The notes beneath the pieces were generated by a model. It did not search any database, was not told the origin of the DNA, and was given only the letters and a program-made list of their open reading frames with translations. Below, one piece after another: positions 25,823 to 36,481 of a stretch of DNA of 64,000 bases (the stretch's first letter is position 1; every line of letters starts with the position of its first letter). The DNA is from Opitutaceae bacterium (lineage in GTDB: Bacteria > Verrucomicrobiota > Verrucomicrobiia > Opitutales > Opitutaceae), in the NCBI GenBank assembly GCA_028688225.1, contig JAQTYQ010000021.1, positions 1 through 64,000 on the forward strand, given 5' to 3'. Made by a program: the position numbers and the translations under genes.

Positions 25823-27505
25823 ATGGAAACACGCCCGCTCGACCGCGCGATTCAGGACCTGCAGCAGCACAAGGACGTTTGGGCCCGCCTGCCCGTCGCC
25901 CGCAAGGTGGATTACTTGCAGGGGATCATGGATGCCTCTGCCGCCAGCGCCCCGGCGCAGGTGGCAGCCGCCAACCAGGCGAAGGGCATCCCGGCCGATG
26001 CGCCTGCCGCAGAGGAAGAATGGATTCATCCGTATCTTACCATCCGCCTGATCCGTTTGCTCAGGGATTCCCTCCGGCAGATTGCGGTCTCCGGCAGACC
26101 CCGGCTCCCCCGGGATTCGATCCGCACCCGATCCGACGGAAAGGTCGTTGTCCGGACCTTTCCGCTCAGCCTGCTCGACCGGTTCCTTTATCGCGGGTGC
26201 CGGAGTGAGCTCTGGATGCAGGCGGGGGTCACGGCGGAGAATCTGGCCGACAACATGGCCGCTTTCTACCGGCAGGAGCAGCCGTCGGGCAAGGTCGCGC
26301 TCGTCCTGGGAGCGGGAAACGTGGCCAGCCTTGGTCCCGGCGACATTCTCCACAAGCTGTTCGTCGAGGGCCAGGTCTGCCTGTTCAAGCACAATCCGGT
26401 GAACGCCTATCTCGGGCCTTTTCTCGAGGACGCGTTCCGCGCGCTGATCCGCGACGGTTTCCTCCGAACCGCTGACGGCGGGCCGGAGGTCGGCGAATAC
26501 CTCTGCCACCACCCGGACATCGAGGAGATCCATCTCACCGGCAGCGATCGCACCTACGAGGCGATCGTTTTTGGACCCGGCGAGGAGGGGAAGCAGCGCA
26601 AGCTGGCGAACCAGCGTCGCCTCGAGAAGAGGATCACCTGCGAGTTGGGGAATGTGAGTCCGGTGATCGTGGTGCCCGGGCCCTGGAGCCGGGCCGACAT
26701 CCGCTACCATGCCGCGAACATCGCCACGCAGATGACCAACAACTGCGGCTTCAACTGCCTGGCGGCCCGGGTATTGATCCTGCACCAGGCGTGGCCACAG
26801 GGCCGCGCGCTTCTGGACGAACTGAGGGCCGTTTTGGCCGCCGCACCCCAGCGCCAGGCCTACTACCCCGGCGCCGAGCAGCGCTACGACCGGATTGTCG
26901 CCGCCAACCCGACGGCGGAGCCCATCGGCTCCCGTGCGCCCGGCGTGATTCCCTACACCCTGGTCACGAATCTCGAAGCCGGGGACATCCACAACCCTCT
27001 CTTCACTTCCGAATGCTTCATGCCCGTGCTGGCGCAAACCGCCCTGCCCGGCCGTGATGCCGCCGAGTTCCTCCGCAATGCGGTGGAATTTTGCAATCGG
27101 ACGCTCTGGGGCACGCTCACGGCCTGCATCCTGATCCAACCGGAAGTGGCGCACTCACTCGGCCATGACTTCGAGACCGCTCTCGACGACCTGCGCTACG
27201 GCACGGTGGCCGTCAATCATTGGGGTGCCCTGGGATTCGCCTGGGGCTCTCCTCCTTGGGGGGCGCCGCCCGGCCACACGCCGGCTGATATCCAGAGTGG
27301 CGTCGGCATGGTTCACAACACCTTCCTCTTCGACCGGCCGTTGAAGAGCATCGTCCACGCGCCCTTTCGCACCTGGCCCACCCCGCCCTGGTTCATCACC
27401 CGCCGGCAGGTGCGCCACATTTTCCCGGGGATGGTTTCGCTGGAGGTCCGGCCGAATCTACTCACTGCCCTGCGCGTCGCCGCTTTCGCGTTGCGGGGCC
27501 AATGA
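25823..27505 (+). CDS. Divergent aldehyde dehydrogenase family protein
   Basis: 560 residues, longer than the usual 480-500. ALDH landmarks are the nucleotide-binding segment VALVLGAGNVASLGPGDILH then KLF...CLFKHNPVNAYLGP, the general-base Glu in CELGNVSPVIVVPG (about residue 274) and the catalytic Cys in MTNNCGFNCLAARVLIL (about residue 310). An N-terminal extension of about 110 residues and the GNVSPVI variant set it apart from the common GGKSP type. The aldehyde is unknown; long-chain or acyl-CoA-linked substrates are possible. It stands alone after lpdA. Confidence 0.82.
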   Translation: METRPLDRAIQDLQQHKDVWARLPVARKVDYLQGIMDASAASAPAQVAAANQAKGIPADAPAAEEEWIHPYLTIRLIRLLRDSLRQIAVSGRPRLPRDSIRTRSDGKVVVRTFPLSLLDRFLYRGCRSELWMQAGVTAENLADNMAAFYRQEQPSGKVALVLGAGNVASLGPGDILHKLFVEGQVCLFKHNPVNAYLGPFLEDAFRALIRDGFLRTADGGPEVGEYLCHHPDIEEIHLTGSDRTYEAIVFGPGEEGKQRKLANQRRLEKRITCELGNVSPVIVVPGPWSRADIRYHAANIATQMTNNCGFNCLAARVLILHQAWPQGRALLDELRAVLAAAPQRQAYYPGAEQRYDRIVAANPTAEPIGSRAPGVIPYTLVTNLEAGDIHNPLFTSECFMPVLAQTALPGRDAAEFLRNAVEFCNRTLWGTLTACILIQPEVAHSLGHDFETALDDLRYGTVAVNHWGALGFAWGSPPWGAPPGHTPADIQSGVGMVHNTFLFDRPLKSIVHAPFRTWPTPPWFITRRQVRHIFPGMVSLEVRPNLLTALRVAAFALRGQ

Positions 27506-27712
27506 GGGGTGCGGCCAGGGACGGCGTTATCCCTGCCGGATCCAAGGGTATCAACGGCCACCCCCAGGGTCTCCGCCCCACGCTCGCTGGGCTTATTCCA
27601 GCGGGTCCCGGCCACATGTCATCTAATAGTTGACATGTTGCCGCGGCCGCAACTGCCGGAACGGCTTGCTCCGTCATCAAAAAAAGGGGCCCGCGTAGCT
27701 CGATGCCTCCGT

Positions 27713-28123
27713 TCAGATGTCGATCACGTCGTCGGGCTTCCGGGGCGGCACCGGCTTGGCCGCGGGGCGGGGCCGGAGCAGTCCGCTGAGGACGAAATTG
27801 GTCGCGCTGACGATGAGCGCCCCCCAGAGCGCGGCCCAGAAGTCGTGCACGTAGAAACCCTCGACCAGCCGCGACACCGCCAGGAAGAGCAGCGCATTGA
27901 TGAGCCAGATGCCCAAGCCGAGCGACAGCAGCACGAACGGGAGGGTAAAGATCACGAGCAGCGGCTTGAGAATCGCGTTGAAGAGGCTGAGCAAAGCCAC
28001 GACAACTAGCAGGGTCACGCCGCTGTCATAGGTGATGCCCGGCACGATCCTCGCGCTCAGGGCCACCCCGAGGGCGAGCACCGACCAACGCAGCAAAAGA
28101 TTCAACCAGGGATGCCGACTCAT
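27713..28123 (-). CDS. Four-helix membrane protein of the phage-holin-like family (PF04020)
   Basis: 136 residues with four hydrophobic segments: LLLRWSVLALGVALSARIVP, VVALLSLFNAILKPLLVIFT, FVLLSLGLGIWLINALLFLA and DFWAALWGALIVSATNFVLS, ending in a Pro/Arg-rich cytoplasmic tail. The NAILKPLL...LPFxLLSLGL signature is typical of this family. Despite the name, there is no phage context and these proteins are common in bacterial chromosomes; the function is unknown. Confidence 0.85.
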   Translation of the reverse strand: MSRHPWLNLLLRWSVLALGVALSARIVPGITYDSGVTLLVVVALLSLFNAILKPLLVIFTLPFVLLSLGLGIWLINALLFLAVSRLVEGFYVHDFWAALWGALIVSATNFVLSGLLRPRPAAKPVPPRKPDDVIDI

Positions 28124-28164
28124 CAGAAAAACCCAGCAATTTCAGCGCCCCGGCCGGCGGCGCA

Positions 28165-29253
28165 ATGAAAATCCTCATTGTCCAGGATCACCTGCGCAGC
28201 GGCGGCACCGAGCGCCAGTCAATCCTGCTGGCGCGCGCCTTCACCGCGGCGGGCCACCCGGCCACCCTGCTCACCTTCCGCCCCGGCGGGGCGCTCGCCG
28301 GCGAACTCGCAGGGGTGACCCACCGCGTCCTGACCCCGTTCGACCTCGGCCTCGACTGGTTTGCGCCGGGTTTGTTGCGGACGGTGTCCACGGTGGCGCC
28401 CGATGTCGTGCTGTGCATGGGGCGCATGGCCAATTGCCACGCCGGGTTCATCCAGCGGCGATTCCCCCGTCTCGCGGTGGTGGGCACCATGCGCACGGGC
28501 AAGCCGCTGCCCTGGCTTTTCCGCCGCTCGTTGCGGCGGGTCCGGCACGTGGTCGCCAACAGCCATGCCGCCAAGCAGACGCTCACCACCGCCCTGGCGC
28601 TGCCCGCCGGCAAAATCACCGTCATCCACAACTCGCTGGTCTTTCCGGCCGCGCCGGCCGAGGAGCGCAATGAGGCGCTGCGCGCGGGCCAGGGCGCCGG
28701 TCCGGGGACGGTGGTGCTGCTGTGCGTGGCGATGTTCCGTTTCCGGAAAAACCAGCGGGAATTGATCGAGATTGCCGCCGGCTTGCCGGCGCATCTCGAC
28801 TGGCAGCTCTGGTTCGCCGGCGACGGGGAGACCCGCCCGGAGTGCGAGCGGTTCGTCCGGTCGCGCCAGCTCGGACGGCGGGTGAAGTTTCTCGGCTGGC
28901 TGCGCGATCCCAGCCCTTTTTACCTGGCGGCGGATATCGCCGTGCATACCTCCCGGAGCGAGTCGCTCTCGAATTTCGTGATCGAGGCCCAGGCGCACGG
29001 CCTGCCGGCGGTCGTCTACGAGGCGCAGGGCATCGGCGAATGCTTCCTGCCCGATGATACAGGCTTCGTCATTCCCCGCGGGAATCAGGCCGCTTTTCGC
29101 GACGTCATCAACCGGCTGGCGAGCGCGGCCCCGGCCGAGCGCCTGGGCCGCGCCGAACGCGCCCGCGCCTACGCCTCGTCGACCTTCGATCCGCAGCGGC
29201 ACGTCCGCGATCATCTCGATCTTTTCTCCCGGCTCACGGCCGGCGGATCATAA
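28165..29253 (+). CDS. GT4 family glycosyltransferase
   Basis: 362-residue GT-B fold retaining glycosyltransferase. The N-terminal domain starts MKILIVQDHLRSGGTERQS with the acceptor-site GGTE motif; the C-terminal domain has FRKNQRELIE, WFAGDGETRPECER and the donor-binding ESLSNFVIEAQAHGLPAVV with the E-x7-E motif. It is a single gene divergent from the holin-like gene and upstream of uvrA. The sugar and acceptor are unknown, but cell-surface polysaccharide is likely. Confidence 0.9.
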   Translation: MKILIVQDHLRSGGTERQSILLARAFTAAGHPATLLTFRPGGALAGELAGVTHRVLTPFDLGLDWFAPGLLRTVSTVAPDVVLCMGRMANCHAGFIQRRFPRLAVVGTMRTGKPLPWLFRRSLRRVRHVVANSHAAKQTLTTALALPAGKITVIHNSLVFPAAPAEERNEALRAGQGAGPGTVVLLCVAMFRFRKNQRELIEIAAGLPAHLDWQLWFAGDGETRPECERFVRSRQLGRRVKFLGWLRDPSPFYLAADIAVHTSRSESLSNFVIEAQAHGLPAVVYEAQGIGECFLPDDTGFVIPRGNQAAFRDVINRLASAAPAERLGRAERARAYASSTFDPQRHVRDHLDLFSRLTAGGS

Positions 29254-29378
29254 CCGCCCCGTTCTGGACTTCGGGCGGGACGCCGGTCCCGGCGCGTCAA
29301 GAGGTTGGCTTCCCGGCGCCTGCGTCCAACCGCGGCCGAGAGTTGCCTTTCAGGCCGCGCTGTCCATCGGTTGCGTTT

Positions 29379-32300
29379 GTGGTCCAGAGCAACCCGAACG
29401 CTTTCATCCGCCTGCGCGGCGTCCGCCAGAACAACCTCAAGGGCTTCGACCTCGATCTCCCGCTGGGGAAATACATCGTCGTCACCGGCCTGAGCGGGGC
29501 GGGCAAGTCGTCCCTCGTCTTCGAGACCCTGCACGCCGAGGGCCAGCGGCGCTATGTCGAGACCTTCAGCGCCTACACCCGCCAGTTTCTCGAACTGCTC
29601 GCCAAGCCCCGGGTCGACGCCATCGAGAACATCCGGCCCTCCATCGCCATCGAACAGACCAACACGGTGAAGACCTCGCGCTCCACCGTGGGCACGATGA
29701 CCGAGCTCACCGATTTCTTCAAGGTGTGGTTCAGCCACGTCGCCGCCTGCTTCGACCCGGAGACCGGCGAAAAGGTCGAGGACGACAATCCGCGGACGAT
29801 CTGGGAGAAGGTGCGTTCCGTGCTTTCTCAAGCGAATGCTGTGGTCGCATTTAAGGTCGCCAAACCCCACAACCTCGCCTGGCCGGAGATTCTGAGAAAT
29901 CTCAAAGCCCAATCCTACGTTCGCGTGCTCGTCCTCGCCCCGTCAGATCGCCACGGGCATGACCGAGTGGGAGGGGCGGAAGTCCTTGTCCATCGCATTG
30001 ATGACCTCCTCGCCAACCCCCTGCCCCTCGCGAAGACCACCCACCTCTTCGTCGCCCAGGACCGCCTCACGCCGGCCGCCAATCAGCAATCGCGCTTCCT
30101 CGAGGCCGTCGAGACCGCTCTCCACTTCGGCCGGGGCGAAGTCTTCATTTTTCGCGAGACGGCCGACGGTCGTTTCGCGGAAAATGGCCATTACTCGCGC
30201 GGTCTGCACTCGCCGAAGACCGGCCGCACCTTCCGTGCCGCCACTCCCGCGCTGTTCTCGTTCAATTCGCCCCTGGGCGCGTGTCCGCAATGCCGCGGCT
30301 TCGGCCGCATCATCGACATCGACTACCGCCTGGCCATCCCCGACCATTCACTGTCCCTCGCCGCCGGCGCCATCAAGCCGTGGGAGGGCCAGATTTACGG
30401 CGAATCGAAAAAGGACCTCTTCGTCTTTGCCCGCAAACGGAAGATTCCCACGGACGTGCCCTTTGCCGCGCTCACGCCGGAGCAGAAGGACTTTGTCATC
30501 AACGGCGACCCCGACTACGGCCAGCCCGGCCGCAAGTGGCCCCGCGCCTGGTATGGCCTCAAGGGCTTTTTCCGGTACTTCGAGACCAAGACCTACAAGA
30601 TGCACGTGCGGGTGTTTCTTTCCCGCTACCGGGCCTACAACACCTGTCCCGCCTGCGGCGGGGCGCGCCTGCAACCCGAGGCCCTCTGTTGGAAATGGCG
30701 CGGCCGCACCCTGCCGCAGCTTTACGCGCTGCCGGTCTCCGATCTCCTCGCCCTCATCGCGGAGGCAAAGCCCAAAGCCAAAAACTCAAGGCGCGAAGCG
30801 CATTCCGCCGACCTCGCCTACGATTCCATCGTCACGCGCCTGCGCTATCTGCAGCAGGTCGGGCTCGGCTACCTCACCCTCGACCGCCCCTCGCGCACCC
30901 TGAGCGGCGGCGAAGTCGAGCGGGTCAACCTCACTTCCTGTCTCGGCACCTCGCTGGTCGACACGCTTTTCGTGCTCGACGAACCCAGCGTCGGCCTCCA
31001 TCCGCGCGACATCAACCGCCTCATCGATATCATCCGCTCGCTCACGGCGGCCGGCAACACGGTGATCGTGGTCGAGCACGACGAGGCCATGATCCGGGCG
31101 GCCGATCACGTCGTCGAAATCGGCCCCGAGCCCGGTGGCCGCGGCGGTCACGTCGTCTTCCAGGGCTCCGTCGCCGGGTTGCTGCGCGCCCCCGACAGCC
31201 TGACCGGCGCCTACCTTTCGGGCCGGCGGCAGGTCGCCGTCCCGTCTTCCCGGCGACCGATCACCCCCGTCAATTCCAAATCGGCAATAGGAGATAATAA
31301 CCCCCAACCGACCGGCTGGCTGCGGTTCGCGCATGCCGCAAAGCACAATCTCTGCGATCTGAGCTTTGCGATCCCGCTCCGGCGTTTTGTCTGCCTCTCC
31401 GGCGTCTCCGGCTCCGGCAAGTCCACACTGCTCGACAACGTCATTCACCAGGGCCTGCTCGCGCAGCGGCAGCAGCAGTCGGAGGATCCCGCCGCCATCG
31501 GGGAGATTCGCTCCGATCTCACTCTCGGCGAAATCGTCCTTGTGGACCAGTCGCCGGTCAGCCGCACGCCGCGCTCCAATCCCGCGCTCTACACCGAGGC
31601 CTGGGAGTTCATCCGCGAGCTTTACGCCGCCACGCCCGCGGCGCAGGAGGCCGGCTTCAGCGCTGGCAGCTTCTCCTTCAACAGCGGGGAGGGCCGGTGC
31701 GATCATTGCCAGGGGCTCGGCTACGAGCGCATCGAGATGCAGTTTTTGTCCGACGTGTTTGTCCCCTGCGCTGTCTGCGAAGGCCGGCGGTTCAAGCCCG
31801 AGGTGCTCGCCATCACCTGGAACGGCCGCTCTATCTCCGACCTGCTCGCCACCAGCATCAACGACGCGCTGCCGCTCTTTGCCGGCCACTCCGATATCCA
31901 GCGGCGCCTGGCTTCGCTCGAGGAGGTCGGTCTTGGCTACCTCACGCTCGGTCAGCCGCTCAACACCCTCAGCGGCGGCGAGGCCCAGCGCCTCAAGCTC
32001 GTCCGCTACCTCGGCGGCTTCGCCATCCCGGGTGCGGAATCGACGGTGGCTGATCCGTCTTCGCCCGGATCGGAGCCCACAACTCAGAACCCAAAACCCT
32101 TAACCCAAAACTCAGCCCCCCCCGCCGGCGCGTTGCTCCTTCTCGATGAGCCCACCACCGGCCTGCACAAGCACGACGTCAAACGCCTGCTCGCCGTGCT
32201 GCAGCAACTGGTCGACCGCGGGCACAGCGTGGTCGTCATCGAGCACAACCTCGACGTGCTCAAGTCCGCCGACTGGATTCTCGAGGTCGGCCCGGATGCC

Positions 32301-35300
32301 GGCGCCCAGGGCGGACAAATCGTCGCCGCCGGTCCACCGGAGGTCATTGCCCGCTCGGCTGCCGCCACGGCCCCCTTCCTGCGCGCCGCCTTGGCGGAGC
32401 GTTCGGCGTTTACGGTTCACGATTCACCGTTGCTGGCTGCGGAAGACTCCGCGCCTTTTGCAGCCAACCGTGAACCGAGAACCGTCAACCGTGAACTCAG
32501 CATCGTCGGCGCCCGGGAAAACAACCTGAAAAACCTGTCCGTCTCGATTCCGCATCACGCGCTCTCGGTCGTCACCGGCGTCTCCGGTTCGGGCAAGTCC
32601 ACGCTGGCGTTCGACATCGTGTTTGCCGAGGGCCAGCGCCGCTTCATGGAGTCGATGTCGCCTTACGCGCGGCAGTTCGTCGAACAGCTCCCGCGTCCGG
32701 CCATCGACCGCCTGACAGGCATTCCGCCCACCGTCGCCATCGAGCAGCGCGTCACCCGCGGCTCACGCAAATCGACCGTCGCCACCATCACCGAGGTGGC
32801 CCAGTATCTGCGTCTCCTCTACGCGCGCCTGGGTGTGCAGCATCACCCTGAGACCGGCCGGCCTGTCACGCCGCTCTCGCCCGCCCAACTGCGGGTGCTG
32901 CTGGAGAAATTCCTGGCCCGGCCGCCGGCCCGCCGCGCGCCGCACCTGTACCTCTGTGCGCCGCTCATCCGCGGCCGCAAGGGCCATCACCAGCCGATCG
33001 CCACGTGGCTCGCGCGCCAGGGTTATGAGCTCATGCGCGCCGACGGCCGCCTGCTCCGGGTCGGGGCCTTCCAGAAGCTCGACCGTTACAAAGAACACGA
33101 TATCGAGGTGGTGGTTGCGGACTTGGGGACAGAGGGCAGAGGTCAAAATGCAGAGGGCAGAAATGCCCGGCGGCAATCGGCCGGCGAGTTGACCGCTGAC
33201 CTCCGACCTCTGACCTCTGCTCCTGCGCTCGCACGAGCGCTGCAGCTCGGCAAGGGCAGTTGCTTCCTGCTGCTGCCGGACGGCAAAGTGTTGTCCTGGT
33301 TCTCCACCACGCGCACCGATGTCGAGACAGGTGAGTCGTTTCCTGAACTCGATCCCAAGCATTTCTCCTTCAATTCACCCAAGGGCTGGTGTCCCGCCTG
33401 CCGCGGTCACGGCCGCATCTACGACTGGATGCTGGAGCCCCGCGAGGATGGGGAACTGCCGCCCGAAATCGCCGATCTGGCCCGGAAAATCGAAGCCGAC
33501 GGCGCCGGCACCGCCGGCAGCGTGTGTCCCGTCTGTCATGGGGAACGCCTCAACCGCGTAGCCCGCGCCGTGAAACTGCATTTTCGCCGGGGGCCGCCGC
33601 TCTCGCTGCCCGCCCTGTTGCGGCTGCCGCCCGCCGAACTGCTCACCCGCCTGCGGCAGCTCGCCCTCGACGCCCGCGGCCGCGCGATCACGCAGGACAT
33701 CGTTCCGCAGATCGAGGAACGCCTGCGGTTCCTCGACCACGTCGGGCTCGGCTATCTCTCGCTCGACCGTCCCACCGAGACGCTCTCCGGCGGCGAAGCC
33801 CAGCGCATCCGCCTCGCGGCCCAGCTGGGCTCCAATCTTTCCGGCGTCCTCTATGTGCTCGACGAGCCCTCCATCGGCCTGCACGCCCGTGACAACGAGC
33901 GGCTGATCGGCACCCTCGAATCGCTGCGCGACAAGGGCAACACCCTGCTCGTCGTCGAGCATGACGACGCCGTCATGGAGCGGGCCGACCATATCATCGA
34001 CCTCGGTCCCGGCGCCGGCACCCACGGCGGCAACCTGATCGCCAGCGGCACACCGGCGGCGTTGAAGATGAACCCGTCTTCGTTGACGGGCATCTTTCTG
34101 GTCCGGGGGCTTCCGCATCCGCTTCGCGGGGCCTATCGGGAAGTGCCAGGTTTTAAGTCCGAAGTCCCAAGGAAGCTCCAGGCGCCAGGCAGACCCAAAA
34201 CTCAAAACCCAGGACTCAAAACCGACGCCGCGTGGCTTACCCTCACGGGCGTGCGCTACCGCAATCTGCGCACCATCGACCTGCGCCTCCCGCTCGGCCG
34301 GCTGATCATGGTCTGCGGTCCCTCGGGCGCCGGCAAATCCTCGCTCTTCGGCGACGTGCTTCATCCCGCCGTGGCCTGCTCCATCAAGCACCGGAAGCCC
34401 CGGCTCACCGGCCGCGAATTTGTCCGGCTCACCGGTTTCGAGGCCGACTCCTCCTCATCCTCCGCTCCGGCGGCTTCAGCCTCCGGCTTCCCTTTTGCCG
34501 ACCTGCGCGGCGCGAACGGCTTCAAGTCGGTCATCAAGGTCGACCAGACCCCCATCGGCAAGACCCCGCGCTCCACGCCCGCCACCTATCTCGGCATCTT
34601 CGACCTCATCCGGCAGTTTTTCGCCTCGCTGCCCGAGGCGAAAATCCGCGGCTACAGCGCCTCGCGCTTCTCCTTCAACACCGCCGGCGGACGCTGTGAG
34701 ACCTGCCAGGGCGCGGGCCGCATCCGGCTCGAGATGGCCTTCATGCCCGACACCTACCTGCCCTGCGAGAACTGCGGCGGCCTGCGCTACGGCCCGGAGC
34801 TGGCCGACCTCGCCTGGAAAGGAAAGAACATCGGCCAGATGCTGCAGCTCACCTTCGAGGAGGCGGCCGAGTTTTTCGATTTCCACGCCCGCCTGGGCGA
34901 GGTGTGCCGACTCATGTGCGACTGCGGACTGGGCTACCTCACGCTCGGCCAGAGCAGTCCCACGCTCTCCGGTGGCGAGGCGCAGCGGCTCAAGCTCGTA
35001 AGCGAGCTGGCCCGCGGCCTGCAGACGTTCACCGAGCGCTCGCGCGGCCTCCAGCCGCGCAATCTCTACCTCCTCGAGGAGCCCACCATCGGTCTGCACC
35101 TGAGCGACTGCGAGAAACTCATCCGCGTGCTGCATGGCCTGGTCGACCAGGGGCACACCGTCGTCGTCATCGAGCATCATCTCGATCTGCTCGCCGAGGC
35201 CGACTGGATCGTCGAGCTCGGTCCCGGCGGCGGCCCCGCCGGCGGCGAGATTCTCCACCAGGGTCCGCTGGCCGGCCTGTTCCAGGTCCGGCGCAGCCCC

Positions 35301-35387
35301 ACCGCACCGTACCTGCGGGCCAAACTGAAATCGGCGGAACGCAGGCCCGCTCCGAGCACGCAGTCATCGATCAGCGGCGACCTGTAG
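29379..35387 (+). CDS. uvrA: Tandem-duplicated UvrA (excinuclease ABC subunit A), four ATPase domains
   Basis: About 2,000 residues, twice the usual UvrA, so two UvrA units are fused. Counting from the upstream TTG at 29343, Walker A motifs lie near residues 49 (GLSGAGKSS), 686 (GVSGSGKST), 1078 (GVSGSGKST) and 1658 (GPSGAGKSS); LSGGE signatures near 520, 876, 1481 and 1875. Each half keeps CxxC zinc modules (CPQCRG/CPACGG, CDHCQG/CAVCEG, CPACRG/CPVCHG, CETCQG/CENCGG). The fourth Walker B reads LLEEPTIGL, Glu replacing Asp. Fused UvrAs are known in chlamydiae. No ATG precedes the conserved N-terminus; GTG 29379 or TTG 29343 are candidates. Five 7-nt repeat arrays are translated in frame at or near linkers. 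Confidence 0.93.
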   Translation: MVQSNPNAFIRLRGVRQNNLKGFDLDLPLGKYIVVTGLSGAGKSSLVFETLHAEGQRRYVETFSAYTRQFLELLAKPRVDAIENIRPSIAIEQTNTVKTSRSTVGTMTELTDFFKVWFSHVAACFDPETGEKVEDDNPRTIWEKVRSVLSQANAVVAFKVAKPHNLAWPEILRNLKAQSYVRVLVLAPSDRHGHDRVGGAEVLVHRIDDLLANPLPLAKTTHLFVAQDRLTPAANQQSRFLEAVETALHFGRGEVFIFRETADGRFAENGHYSRGLHSPKTGRTFRAATPALFSFNSPLGACPQCRGFGRIIDIDYRLAIPDHSLSLAAGAIKPWEGQIYGESKKDLFVFARKRKIPTDVPFAALTPEQKDFVINGDPDYGQPGRKWPRAWYGLKGFFRYFETKTYKMHVRVFLSRYRAYNTCPACGGARLQPEALCWKWRGRTLPQLYALPVSDLLALIAEAKPKAKNSRREAHSADLAYDSIVTRLRYLQQVGLGYLTLDRPSRTLSGGEVERVNLTSCLGTSLVDTLFVLDEPSVGLHPRDINRLIDIIRSLTAAGNTVIVVEHDEAMIRAADHVVEIGPEPGGRGGHVVFQGSVAGLLRAPDSLTGAYLSGRRQVAVPSSRRPITPVNSKSAIGDNNPQPTGWLRFAHAAKHNLCDLSFAIPLRRFVCLSGVSGSGKSTLLDNVIHQGLLAQRQQQSEDPAAIGEIRSDLTLGEIVLVDQSPVSRTPRSNPALYTEAWEFIRELYAATPAAQEAGFSAGSFSFNSGEGRCDHCQGLGYERIEMQFLSDVFVPCAVCEGRRFKPEVLAITWNGRSISDLLATSINDALPLFAGHSDIQRRLASLEEVGLGYLTLGQPLNTLSGGEAQRLKLVRYLGGFAIPGAESTVADPSSPGSEPTTQNPKPLTQNSAPPAGALLLLDEPTTGLHKHDVKRLLAVLQQLVDRGHSVVVIEHNLDVLKSADWILEVGPDAGAQGGQIVAAGPPEVIARSAAATAPFLRAALAERSAFTVHDSPLLAAEDSAPFAANREPRTVNRELSIVGARENNLKNLSVSIPHHALSVVTGVSGSGKSTLAFDIVFAEGQRRFMESMSPYARQFVEQLPRPAIDRLTGIPPTVAIEQRVTRGSRKSTVATITEVAQYLRLLYARLGVQHHPETGRPVTPLSPAQLRVLLEKFLARPPARRAPHLYLCAPLIRGRKGHHQPIATWLARQGYELMRADGRLLRVGAFQKLDRYKEHDIEVVVADLGTEGRGQNAEGRNARRQSAGELTADLRPLTSAPALARALQLGKGSCFLLLPDGKVLSWFSTTRTDVETGESFPELDPKHFSFNSPKGWCPACRGHGRIYDWMLEPREDGELPPEIADLARKIEADGAGTAGSVCPVCHGERLNRVARAVKLHFRRGPPLSLPALLRLPPAELLTRLRQLALDARGRAITQDIVPQIEERLRFLDHVGLGYLSLDRPTETLSGGEAQRIRLAAQLGSNLSGVLYVLDEPSIGLHARDNERLIGTLESLRDKGNTLLVVEHDDAVMERADHIIDLGPGAGTHGGNLIASGTPAALKMNPSSLTGIFLVRGLPHPLRGAYREVPGFKSEVPRKLQAPGRPKTQNPGLKTDAAWLTLTGVRYRNLRTIDLRLPLGRLIMVCGPSGAGKSSLFGDVLHPAVACSIKHRKPRLTGREFVRLTGFEADSSSSSAPAASASGFPFADLRGANGFKSVIKVDQTPIGKTPRSTPATYLGIFDLIRQFFASLPEAKIRGYSASRFSFNTAGGRCETCQGAGRIRLEMAFMPDTYLPCENCGGLRYGPELADLAWKGKNIGQMLQLTFEEAAEFFDFHARLGEVCRLMCDCGLGYLTLGQSSPTLSGGEAQRLKLVSELARGLQTFTERSRGLQPRNLYLLEEPTIGLHLSDCEKLIRVLHGLVDQGHTVVVIEHHLDLLAEADWIVELGPGGGPAGGEILHQGPLAGLFQVRRSPTAPYLRAKLKSAERRPAPSTQSSISGDL
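31271..31291 (+). repeat. Short in-frame 7-nt repeat array in uvrA (linker before ATPase domain 2)
   Basis: Three units CAATTCC AAATCGG, CAATAGG with a shared AAT core, in the linker around residues 643-650 just before the second ATPase domain. The weakest of the five arrays. Confidence 0.4.
32076..32117 (+). repeat. In-frame 7-nt repeat array in uvrA (C-rich/A-rich type)
   Basis: Six units in register: CCCACAA CTCAGAA, CCCAAAA CCCTTAA, CCCAAAA CTCAGCC. They encode a Thr/Pro/Asn/Lys-rich insert between the LSGGE signature and Walker B of the second ATPase domain. Only one arm is obvious. Confidence 0.75.
32408..32500 (+). repeat. In-frame palindromic element with 7-nt arms in uvrA (aaccgtg type)
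   Basis: Left arm GTTTACG GTTCACG, ATTCACC GTTGCTG (32408-32435); right arm AACCGTG AACCGAG, AACCGTC AACCGTG, AACTCAG (32466-32500). The arms are inverted relative to one another. The element fills the linker before the third ATPase domain. Confidence 0.8.
33129..33222 (+). repeat. In-frame palindromic element with 7-nt arms in uvrA (tgacctc type)
   Basis: Left arm ACAGAGG GCAGAGG, TCAAAAT GCAGAGG, GCAGAAA (33129-33163); right arm GTTGACC GCTGACC, TCCGACC TCTGACC, TCTGCTC (33188-33222). The arms are imperfect inverted repeats. The element lies inside the third ATPase domain insertion, around residues 1263-1293. Confidence 0.8.
34147..34221 (+). repeat. In-frame palindromic element with 7-nt arms in uvrA (ctcaaaa type)
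   Basis: The right arm is four units CCCAAAA CTCAAAA, CCCAGGA CTCAAAA (34194-34221). The left part (AGGTTTT AAGTCCG AAGTCCC) is partly complementary. The element fills the linker before the fourth ATPase domain and shares its unit with the array at 32076. Confidence 0.75.
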
Positions 35388-35404
35388 CAGGCTGTCTCCT
35401 ACGC

Positions 35405-36448
35405 TTATGCCGCTGGCGGTCTGATGGTCTCGTACTCGAGGCCGTACTCCCGCCTGAGCAGCTTCGCCTCCTGTATATGGACGTGCCTGTAAGCCGGAGC
35501 GTCCAGCACGCGCCGCACATCGGCTCTGAACTTGGGTTCCGCCTTGCAGCCGATCACCACGCGCCTGATGGCTTTGATCGGCTCCTTCTCATCGTACGGA
35601 GTTGCGGGTTTACCCTCCACCGCTCGAAGAGACATGAAATCCATCAACCGGCCGTTCACCAGCCGCGACGTTGTCCAACAGGATACAGAGTCATCTGGCT
35701 TGGCGATGAAGCGCCACTCATTCTCATACGCCCACGTTTCCGACTTACCTTGCGCCCACCGTTGGAGGATCTCAAAGAGGCGAGTATTGAGTTCGTTAAA
35801 CTCCCTGATGCATATCTCCCGTGGCGTCGGCTCATAGACCACTTTGAAAGGGTTCCCATCACCGCTCTCTGAGAGTACCCACCCTTTGATGGAATGCTGT
35901 TGCGTGAAATCGAATTCTATCACCAAGCCGCGGTGGCCCATCGCATAATGGCTCCACATGAGCATCCTTCCCTGCTGAATCTGCTGTATCTCCTCGCACT
36001 TCAAAGAGGTAATGTCCTTGGGCTCCTTTGAAAAACAGGCCAGCCTGAAATTTTGATCCGCAGCGTCGAAGAACCCATTCCGCAAGGCTTTGAAGAATTT
36101 CTCGTGTTCGCTGCGGTATTTCTCCGGCTCAGAGCAGGCCTTTTTCATCGTCTCTTCGTACTCTGTGTCCGCAATGTTGCGCTGCAGCTTCACTGAGAGC
36201 ATCCCCTGAAGGGTGTTCCGAATGAATCCATCTTTCAGACACAGTTGTTTCCGCAATTCATCTTTGATCCGATTCAGATCCGCTGGCAAAGAGAGCCAGA
36301 ATTCAAAGGGATCATTGAACTCGCGGGGTGGCGTGATCTTCAGCTCGCGGTTGAACAACACGTCCAGCCCACGCTCGTCGAGGTACTTCACCAGGCGTGG
36401 AGGCGTTTGGCTTGGCGAGACCGTGGCGGTGAGTACCGGCGTTTCCAT
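35405..36448 (-). CDS. DUF2971 protein
   Basis: 347 residues, soluble. The N-terminal third has the DUF2971 hallmark RLVKYLDERGLDVLFNREL then KITPPREFNDPFEFW, and a later WSHYAMGHRGLVIEFDF motif. The family is of unknown biochemical function and is often in accessory or defence-type gene neighbourhoods. Base composition is visibly lower in GC than uvrA and eno, and a HepT/MntA toxin-antitoxin pair is directly upstream, so this may be an acquired cluster. Confidence 0.85.
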   Translation of the reverse strand: METPVLTATVSPSQTPPRLVKYLDERGLDVLFNRELKITPPREFNDPFEFWLSLPADLNRIKDELRKQLCLKDGFIRNTLQGMLSVKLQRNIADTEYEETMKKACSEPEKYRSEHEKFFKALRNGFFDAADQNFRLACFSKEPKDITSLKCEEIQQIQQGRMLMWSHYAMGHRGLVIEFDFTQQHSIKGWVLSESGDGNPFKVVYEPTPREICIREFNELNTRLFEILQRWAQGKSETWAYENEWRFIAKPDDSVSCWTTSRLVNGRLMDFMSLRAVEGKPATPYDEKEPIKAIRRVVIGCKAEPKFRADVRRVLDAPAYRHVHIQEAKLLRREYGLEYETIRPPAA

Positions 36449-36481
36449 GCACGAACAAAAACGGCTGAGCGTAATTTCCGC

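Noticed and set aside
27713-28123. Prophage signal from a holin-like gene
   Set aside because: No other phage gene is near; this membrane family is common in non-phage chromosomal contexts.
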